DNA of 64,000 bases from Bos javanicus (lineage: Eukaryota; Chordata; Mammalia; Artiodactyla; Bovidae), in contig NC_083868.1 in assembly GCF_032452875.1 (NCBI RefSeq), positions 36,188,537-36,252,536 on the forward strand, given 5' to 3'. Position 1 is the first letter of the stretch; every line of letters starts with the position of its first letter. The position numbers and the translations under genes were made by a program. Of the stretch, positions 57,593 through 64,000 are shown piece after piece. The notes under the pieces are model-generated. The model made no database searches. It was not told the DNA's origin and saw only the letters and a program-made list of their open reading frames with translations.

Positions 57593-58029
57593 GCTCATAA
57601 AATGCTTGACACCAGGAAGAAGTTATCAAGTACAATGACCTGGAAGCATTTAGCCTATTAACATAAATTGTATGTTAATACAAAAACTGACACTTGGAAT
57701 GACCCTTTAGGATCAGTGCTTTGCAGTACATGACAGTAACCAGTACACTTTCAAGACACTCATTCTGAGTCATTTCAGGACATTATTTAGAGAACATTAT
57801 GCTCTGCATAGTATCTAACAAGACAAAGATTATATTCATTCTAAATGATTACAAGTTGTGTCATTAATTTCATTATGAAGTTGGATAAACAAAGGTTTGT
57901 AAAGTTCCTTGAAATCATAGTCTCATATATACATTATCTTACAGGCCTTCCTTGACCACTTACCCCTGAATAATCTTCTGGTTACTTAACTTTTCTGAGT
58001 TGTTTGCTCATCTTCAACATAAGAAAATA
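57593..58029. other. Unique spacer
   Basis: Nothing clear; 57945-57990 (GGCCTTCCTTGACCACTTAC) may be an L2 remnant. Confidence 0.35.
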
Positions 58030-58235
58030 AAGAGAAAAGACTTTGAAATCAGACTCTCTGGATTGTGAGTGTCTTCTCTGCATTTGCTAGCTGGGTTATG
58101 TTTACCAAGAAATTTAATCTCCTCTGCCTCAGTTTACTCAACCCTAAAATGAGGATAAAGTAATCACTGCCACCTGGGATTGGATGAATATGTGTGAAGT
58201 GCTGAGAATAGTCAGGAACACATTAGAAGGGCTAC
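58030..58235 (-). mobile_element. MIR SINE
   Basis: Complement of MIR: CTTTGAAATCAGACTCTCTG, GCTAGCTGGGTTATGTTTAC, TGCCTCAGTTTACTCAACCC, AAAATGAGGATAAAGTAATC. Near full length. Confidence 0.85.
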
Positions 58236-58239
58236 ACAC

Positions 58240-58297
58240 GTGTTCATGGTTGGTGCAGAGAGTTGGACGTGACTTGGCACCTGAACAACAACAACTA
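58240..58297 (+). mobile_element. BovB-type 3' tail fragment
   Basis: GCAGAGAGTTGGACGTGACT followed by GAACAACAACAACTAC is the last ~55 bases of an AAC-tailed BovB or Bov-A element. Confidence 0.7.
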
Positions 58298-58559
58298 CGA
58301 ATTTTTGAGAGAAGAGAATAGAATAGTGTGAATAGCACCTATTAGCATGTTGCCTGGTTCATGGCTCATAATTAAAGATCAATTAATATAACTAATATGT
58401 TATTCACTACTATGGATTTAAAATGATGAATTAGGTATTTAGTCTAAGGGATTGTCTGCTTGGACGCAGCAGTGGTGGAAAGGGCACAGACTCAATATTA
58501 AATAGATATGGGGTTTGGCTTTGCTAGCAATGATTTCTTTATAGGTAACCAGAAGTTAA

Positions 58560-58815
58560 AAATATCTAAACTATCTCTCTTTTCACCCTCTCCCACCCCC
58601 ATTATCCCCTCTGGTAACCATAAGTTTGTTTCCTCTAACTGTGAGTCTGTTTTCATTTTGTAAATAAGTTTATTTATATCATTTCTTAGATTTCATATAT
58701 ATGTGTATCATATAATATTTGTCTTTCTATGTTTTGCTTACTTCACTTAGTATGATAATGTTTAGGTCCATCCATGTTTATACAGATGCCATTATTTCTT
58801 TTTTTATGGTTGAGT
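58560..58815 (-). mobile_element. L1 LINE 3' UTR fragment
   Basis: Complement of an artiodactyl L1 3' UTR: CTCTGGTAACCATAAGTTTG, GTGAGTCTGTTTTCATTTTG, TAGGTCCATCCATGTTTATA and TTTTTATGGTTGAGTAA. Truncated where the BovA2 array begins. Confidence 0.85.
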
Positions 58816-58824
58816 AAGAGGAGA

Positions 58825-59093
58825 AGGCTGGAGAAGGAAATGGCAACCCACTCCAGTACTCTTGCCTGGAAAATCCCATGGACGGAGGAGCCTGGTAGGC
58901 TGCAGTCCATGGGGTCGATAGAGTCGGACACGACTGAGCGACTTCACTTTCATGTATTGGAGAAGGAAATGGCAACCCACTCCAGTGTTCTTGCCTGGAG
59001 AATCCCAGGGATGGGGAAGCCTGGTGGGCTGCCGTCTGTGGGGTCGCACAGAGTCGGACAGGACTGAAGCGACTTAGGAGCAGTAGCAGCAGC
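58825..59093 (-). mobile_element. BovA2 SINE, array copy 1
   Basis: Minus-strand dimer between the nonamer AAGAGGAGA at 58816-58824 and its next copy at 59094-59102. It lacks the extra CACTTTTCACTTTC between monomers seen in copies 2 and 3. Confidence 0.95.
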
Positions 59094-59102
59094 AAGAGGA
59101 GA

Positions 59103-59370
59103 AGGCAATGGCACCTCACTCCAGTACTCTTGCCTGGAGAATCCCATGGATGGAGGAGCCTGGTAGGCTACAGTCCATGGGGTGGCTAAGAGTCGGACAC
59201 GACTGAGTGATTTCACTTTCACTTTTCACTTTCATGCATTGGAGAAGGAAATGGCAACCCACTCCAGTGTTCTTGCCTGGAGAATCCCAGGGACTGGGGA
59301 GCCTGGTTGGCTGCCGTCTATGGGGTCGCCCCAGAGTCGGGCACAACTGACGTGACTTAGCAGCAGCAGC
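59103..59370 (-). mobile_element. BovA2 SINE, array copy 2
   Basis: Minus-strand dimer between AAGAGGAGA at 59094-59102 and 59371-59379. Private changes include GGGTGGCTAAGAGTCG and GGTCGCCCCAGAGTCGGG. Confidence 0.95.
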
Positions 59371-59379
59371 AAGAGGAGA

Positions 59380-59648
59380 TTCGGAGAAGGCAATGGCACC
59401 CCACTCCAGTACTCCTGCCTGGAAAATCCTATGGACGGAGGAGCCTGGTAGGCTACAGTCCATGGGGTCGATACGAGTCGAATACGACTGAGCGACTTCA
59501 CTTTCACTTTTCACTTTCATGCATTGGAGAAGGAGATGGCAACCCACTCCAGTGTTCTTGCCTGGAGAATCCCAGGGACCGGGGAGCCTGGTGGGCTGCT
59601 GTCTCTGGGGTCACACAGAGTCGGACATGACTGAAGGGACTTAGCAGC
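59380..59648 (-). mobile_element. BovA2 SINE, array copy 3
   Basis: Minus-strand dimer between AAGAGGAGATT at 59371-59381 and AAGAGGAGATT at 59649-59659, an 11-bp match. Confidence 0.95.
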
Positions 59649-59659
59649 AAGAGGAGATT

Positions 59660-60001
59660 GGAAATAATATATACACACTACTATATATAAAACAGAAGCA
59701 ACAAGGTTTGTTTCTCTAGCAGAGAGTAGGTACTTCAACAATGTCATTTCCTACCCTTTCCTGCTAAAACATTTTTTGACTGTTGGCACTGATTTCCCTA
59801 CCATACAAAATACATCTTTGAATTTTATCAACTTAATAACAAATTCAGCTTATAGGAGAAATGGAATTAAATTCCAGTATGTGTTTTCTTCTTTTTGTAG
59901 TTTTCAACTATCATCTTCAAATTGCCTGTTATTTTCCAGATTAAGTGAGTGAATATATCATATTGTGCTTATAGATAAAAAGAGTTTTATTTAATGAACA
60001 T
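59660..60001. other. Spacer with a possible L1-like start
   Basis: 59660-59740 (ATACACACTACTATATATAA, CAACAAGG) resembles a sense-strand L1 3' UTR phrase, opposite in direction to the L1 at 58560-58815. The rest is not recognised. Confidence 0.35.
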
Positions 60002-60013
60002 TCATCATTTTAA

Positions 60014-60212
60014 GGGCTTCTCTTGTGGCTCAGCTGATAAAGAATCTCCCTGTAATGTGGGAGACCTGGGTTTGATCCCTGGGTTGGGAAGATTCCCCTG
60101 GAGAGGGGAATGGCTGCCTATTCCAGTATTCTGGCCTGGAGAATTTCATGGACTGTATAGTCCATGGGGTCACAAAGAGTTGGACACGACTCGGTGACTT
60201 TCACTCACTCAC
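60014..60212 (+). mobile_element. Bov-tA SINE
   Basis: Plus-strand copy with a 12-bp perfect target duplication TCATCATTTTAA at 60002-60013 and 60213-60224; head GGGCTTCTCTTGTGGCTCAG and GTTTGATCCCTGGG B-box region. Tail with CACTCACTCACTCA. Confidence 0.96.
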
Positions 60213-60224
60213 TCATCATTTTAA

Positions 60225-61512
60225 AAAATTCCTTAGAATGATTTTGAGACATTGATAATTTTTTAAAATTTCTAACAGTTCATAAAATGTGGTACAGATA
60301 AGATATGGGTTAATAGCACTGACACCAAAAAAGAGAGGTGGGGGGAGAGAAATACTGGGAGGTGGTGTGATGAGTAAGTGATTTATAGTCGTGATGAATT
60401 GAATGTCTTCCAAAAGATGTATATACTAGAAGAGTGGTTTAAATGTCACCTGTGTTGCTAAATAATAAATACTTAAATTAAAATGGGAAAGAGAAACTGT
60501 TGCAAATCTTTAATTTTCTCTACTTTGGGACGTTGCTAGAGAACACCAGATGGCCTCTCGGTCTCTGAATGCTTTCTGCCAGTGCTACTAAACTACGACC
60601 TGTCTTTACCCGCCAGTGTGTTTCACCCCAGAGCCATTAACTATAATACCTATGCTAGTAGTCATAGCAGCAGCCTGGAAATCCTTGTGAAGCATGGGAA
60701 GGGAACTGGAACCTAATCAGGCTTCAGGGAAGGGGTTTACCAGCCATCTACCATTTTGTCTGGTTGCCTTTTATGTGCCAGGCACAGTGCTAGACATCAC
60801 TATGTTAAATTACCCAAGATAGGCCATTCTTTGTGTTTTTATTCAGTCCTTAGCTGAAAGAACACTAAATGATTTAAATTTAAAACTGCATCTACCTAAC
60901 TTCGATTTTAAGACTCTATAAATGACATTAAAAATATTTTTGGCATAAAAATTATAATTTTAAAATTTGATCTGTTCTCCAGTCTGTTATACATTTATTT
61001 TAGAAAAGATGTTGTAAAAACAGTGTCTTCATCTGAAAGGAATCTTAACAGTAGTTTTGATTGATCCAATTAATAAGAGTTATGTCTAAATTAGTTTGTC
61101 TGCACCGGTTCATATTATTTGTGAATGTTTACTACCATTTTAATTAAGCAAAGGATTTATTTTGTGTCTTTAGATTTCTGAGTTCTTATTTCTATAGCAA
61201 ATAATATTGAATGGTTGCTAAGGTGAAATTTAATTAAAACTGTTTAAGTGCATCATAGCTCAGCTATAAGAGGAGACCTTGTGTTTGCAGTGCTGCTGAA
61301 ATTGATGAAGGAAGGCTACATGTTTTTGTCCAATAAAGAAAATTTAAATTCTCTAAAATTTAATTAAGCTGAAGTTTCAACTTTTAAAAATTTAATACTT
61401 TATTTTTATAAGTCATTAATATTTTTTTCAAACTTTTCCTCAAATTGAAAACAATTTTGCTTTTTCTGATTAAATAAATCAATGTACTATTATTGACATA
61501 AAGTTATGAATA
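60225..61512. other. Unique DNA
   Basis: A possible MIR start (TTATGTGCCAGGCACAGTGC) at about 60770-60830. A GC-richer block at 60540-60740 and an AT-rich block at 61200-61370 look noncoding-conserved in composition but cannot be verified here. No gene. Confidence 0.4.
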
Positions 61513-61724
61513 CTGTTGTTGTTTAGGCACTAAGTTGTGTCCAACCGTTTGCAACCATGTAGACTGTAGCCCACCAGGCTCCTCTGTCTATAGGATTTCC
61601 CAGGCAAGAATACTGGAGTGGGTTGCCATTTCCTTCTCCACGGGATCTTCCTGACCCAGGAATCAAACTCACATCTGCTGTGTTGGCAGATGGATTCTTT
61701 ACCACTGGGCCATCAAGGAAGCCA
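61513..61724 (-). mobile_element. Bov-tA SINE with BovB-like tail
   Basis: Minus-strand copy whose outer end is TTGTTGTTTAGGCACTAAGT, the AAC-type tail seen on several BovB copies. Head GGATTCTTTACCACTGGGCC. Confidence 0.92.
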
Positions 61725-61893
61725 TGGGATGTATAAACAAGAATACAGAAGTCCTCTATAATCCACCTCCAGACAAATAACCATTGTTAATCAGTCTTAC
61801 TGGCTTTGTGTTTAGGTGATTTATTTTTACTAGTTAAATCCCTTCATTTAATATGTGAACTATTTGAGGATAATTTTTTTTATAGCTCTTCCG

Positions 61894-61961
61894 TTTTAAA
61901 TAACTTTTTCAATTAAGAGATCACATCATTTTAAATAACTTTTTCAATTAAGAGATCACAT
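61894..61961. repeat. Tandem duplication, 35-bp period
   Basis: TTTTAAATAACTTTTTCAAT with the following TAAGAGATCACAT occurs at 61894 and again at 61929; 33 bases are identical. Confidence 0.96.
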
Positions 61962-62129
61962 ATCTGTTCGGTTGTCAGATAGAAATGTTGATTCAGTTTT
62001 GTTTGAAAGTAAAAACCGAAAACAATTTTTAATTTCTTAGTGGATATAGTGACCACATGAAAATATTAGTCTTTTTGAGCTCATTCACTCTTACCAGCCC
62101 TGTGAAGATACCTTAACTCAGTAGTACTT

Positions 62130-62545
62130 AATATGGCCTATGGAACCCCTCGTGATCTGATGGTGCCCATTTTTCAAGCCTCAATTCCTGTTACCTCCTG
62201 TTTCTTGCCCCCACCCCTAGCACCTCAGCACCAAATACATACTTACAGCCTCTTGCAGAAGCAAGTTTGCTTTATGCAGTCTTCATATTCTTTTAAACTC
62301 CTGCACATCTCATTTCTTCTCTTCCAATCTATCTTCCCACACCATCCCAAAACTCTTATTAGTACTTTTTCCTGGAAATTTTTGCTGTCTATTCCAAATC
62401 AACTTTCTGATGCATATACTTTTTTGCAAACTGTTTATTATACTTACCTGGTATGTTACAATTGGATTAAATGTCTGTCCCCCTCACAATTGTAAGCCCT
62501 GCACAGATTAAGTGCTCTACAATTAGCTGATGAATGAATGCATGA
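62130..62545 (+). mobile_element. L2 LINE 3' end
   Basis: TGGCCTATGGAACCCCTCGT, ACCTCCTGTTTCTTGCCCCC, then the terminal region TTGTAAGCCCTGCACAGATT and GTGCTCTACAATTAGCTGAT with ATGAATGAATG, the usual L2 end. Confidence 0.65.
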
Positions 62546-62640
62546 ATGGATAGATCAGTGTATGAATGATGAGTGGTAGAATAGATGGATGAAAAAAGTT
62601 GATGAATATAGACTGGATGCATAGTTGAATGGGTGTAAGC
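62528..62640. repeat. Degenerate ATGA/GATG simple repeat
   Basis: Irregular ATGAATG, GATAGATC and GATGGATGAA units follow the L2 end. Confidence 0.75.
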
Positions 62641-63299
62641 AAGACAGAGTGGGACTCTTGGAGAAAAAGGAACTCTGTTTATTCTAAAGTAAAACCAAAG
62701 ATTATGTTCTCTAAATGAGAGGAATATGCAGAAATATGCATCATAGCCAAATATTTAATATCAGAGAAATGATCAACACTGATACTGATTTTATGCACTG
62801 GAAAAAAATTTTTAAAGAAGAAAAAATTATTATAGTCATATGAACTGTTTATACTTGTATATAAGTATCATTCACGAAAAAAATTATTATATGCATCATT
62901 ATTATGTGTTAAATTAATTGTTTTGTATATTTACTAGAATTAAAGACAACATATTTGTGTGCCTAGTACTTAAATTTTCCACTATGTTATCACTGTATTA
63001 TATTATGTTGTTATTATTATTGGTGAATATTCCTTACATTCTCCTTAATGGGATACTTGGGTTTTTAGAATTAGTAATGATCTTTAGCCAATCCAGAGAC
63101 TTAAAATATCAAGAGCCTTGCATTTAGCATACTCCTTTTATTACTCTGAGTGTTAGGGCAGTGATGACATCCTCCTTAAAATGTCTAGTAAAATAGAATT
63201 TTCTAATGGAATTTTGTATACTTAAGATCAGAAAAAAAAAAAGCATAAAGAATGTAAGAGCATAACCAACACACTTTTCTACAAGTGTGGATCATTGAC
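62641..63299. other. Unique AT-rich spacer
   Basis: Nothing recognised; the 69-codon plus-strand frame 62918-63127 is hydrophobic and unsupported. Confidence 0.4.
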
Positions 63300-63408
63300 T
63301 AACACCTCTCATGTACTAGGTTAGGTGTCAAGCACTGGGGACATAAACACATCAGGTATGGTGCTTAACTTCCAGGTGCTCACAGTCGCAAGGAGAATTC
63401 AGACAAAG
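63300..63408 (+). mobile_element. Possible MIR-family SINE remnant
   Basis: TAGGTGTCAAGCACTGGGGA, CATAAACACATCAGGTATGG, CCAGGTGCTCACAGTCGCAA follow a MIR-like order; no good ends. Confidence 0.45.
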
Positions 63409-63423
63409 TAAATTAAAACAAGA

Positions 63424-64000
63424 TGAGCTACCCAAAGCAATTTATAGATTCAGTGCAATCCCTATCAAGCTACCAACAGTATTCTTCACAGAGCTAGAAC
63501 AAATAATTTCACAATTTGTATGGAAATACAAAAAACCTCGAATAGCCAAAGCGATCCTGAGAAAGAAGAATGGAACTGGAGGAATCAACCTACCTGACTT
63601 CAGGCTCTACTACAAAGCCACAGTCATCAAGACAGTATGGTACTGGCACAAAGACAGAAATATAGATCAATGGAACAAAATAGAAAGCCCAGAGATAAAT
63701 CCACGCACATATGGACACCTTATCTTTGACAAAGGAGGCAAGAATATACAATGGATTAAAGACAATCTCTTTAACAAGTGGTGCTGGGAAATCTGGTCAA
63801 CCACTTGTAAAAGAATGAAACTAGAACACTTTCTAACACCATATACAAAAATAAACTCAAAATGGATTAAAGATCTCAACGTAAGACCAGAAACTATAAA
63901 ACTCCTAGAAGAGAACATAGGCAAAACACTCTCTGACATACATCACAGCAGGATCCTCTATGATCCACCTCCCAGAATATTGGAAATAAAAGTAAAAATA
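63424..64000 (+). mobile_element. Young L1 LINE, ORF2 C-terminal part, runs off window
   Basis: From codon GAG at 63425 to the window end 192 codons are open without a stop. The translation matches the L1 ORF2 C-terminal region: ELPKAIYRFSAIPIKLPTVF, GGINLPDFRLYYKATVIKTV, KTLSDIHHSRILYDPP. 5'-truncated at about 63424. The unbroken frame and clean match suggest a recent ruminant L1. Confidence 0.95.

Noticed and set aside
58816..59659. Regular 278-base repeats as a CRISPR-like or satellite array
   Set aside because: The repeated unit is a known SINE and the window is mammalian; only three copies are present.

Overview
The window looks like repeat-dense, gene-free DNA from a ruminant, most likely a bovid (cattle, bison, yak, buffalo, sheep or goat; species not resolvable by eye). 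The diagnosis rests on repeat families: many Bov-tA SINEs (tRNA-Glu head plus Bov-A body), BovA2 dimers, numerous fragments of the RTE-type LINE BovB, a CHR-type Cetartiodactyl SINE, a ruminant-type mariner MITE and L1 copies. Older mammalian layers (MIR, L2, MaLR LTRs, a Tigger-like fragment, diverged L1) lie beneath. I found no convincing protein-coding exon, tRNA, rRNA or CpG island. Nearly all open frames longer than about 60 codons are translations of BovB, BovA2 or Bov-tA; the longest is 284 codons of BovB reverse transcriptase.

Layout. 0-2.7 kb: edge of a BovB endonuclease region, one BovA2, an L2 with nested younger inserts and a CHR SINE. 2.7-6.2 kb: AT-rich unique DNA with three Bov-tA. 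6.2-9.55 kb: an old minus-strand L1 split by a BovB and a Bov-tA. 9.55-18.4 kb: Bov-tA, BovB, MIR, L1 and a MaLR LTR split by a Bov-tA. 19.2-22.3 kb: long unique stretch. 22.3-29.1 kb: L2, MIR, BovA2, mariner MITE and a BovB. 29.1-33.9 kb: AT-rich unique DNA with one clear MIR and a perfect palindrome. 33.9-40.8 kb: densest nesting (BovA2, BovB, Bov-tA, MaLR LTR, then one old L1 interrupted by BovB, Bov-tA and an opposite-strand BovB). 41-48.4 kb: Bov-tA cluster, a MaLR LTR plus internal region carrying an inverted L1, a MIR, and a polyadenylated LTR-like retrocopy. 48.7-57.3 kb: the longest BovB (about 2.5 kb) and three more BovB pieces. 58.5-59.7 kb: three BovA2 dimers head to tail, each bounded by the same nine bases. 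60-64 kb: sparse, ending in a young L1 ORF2 that is open to the window edge.

Relationships. L1 presumably supplied the machinery for BovA2, Bov-tA, CHR and the polyadenylated retrocopy only where poly(A) tails and target-site duplications suggest it; BovB and the Bov-A SINEs share a 3' end, so BovB is the accepted partner of the Bov SINEs. Where duplications could be read they are given and fix boundaries to the base; other boundaries are accurate to roughly 5-30 bases. Nothing here qualifies as a new biological system. The features most worth following up are the BovA2 triple array, the opposed BovB arms at 37.7-40.7 kb, the twin-primed L1, the LTR-like retrocopy and a few unique blocks that may be conserved noncoding DNA.
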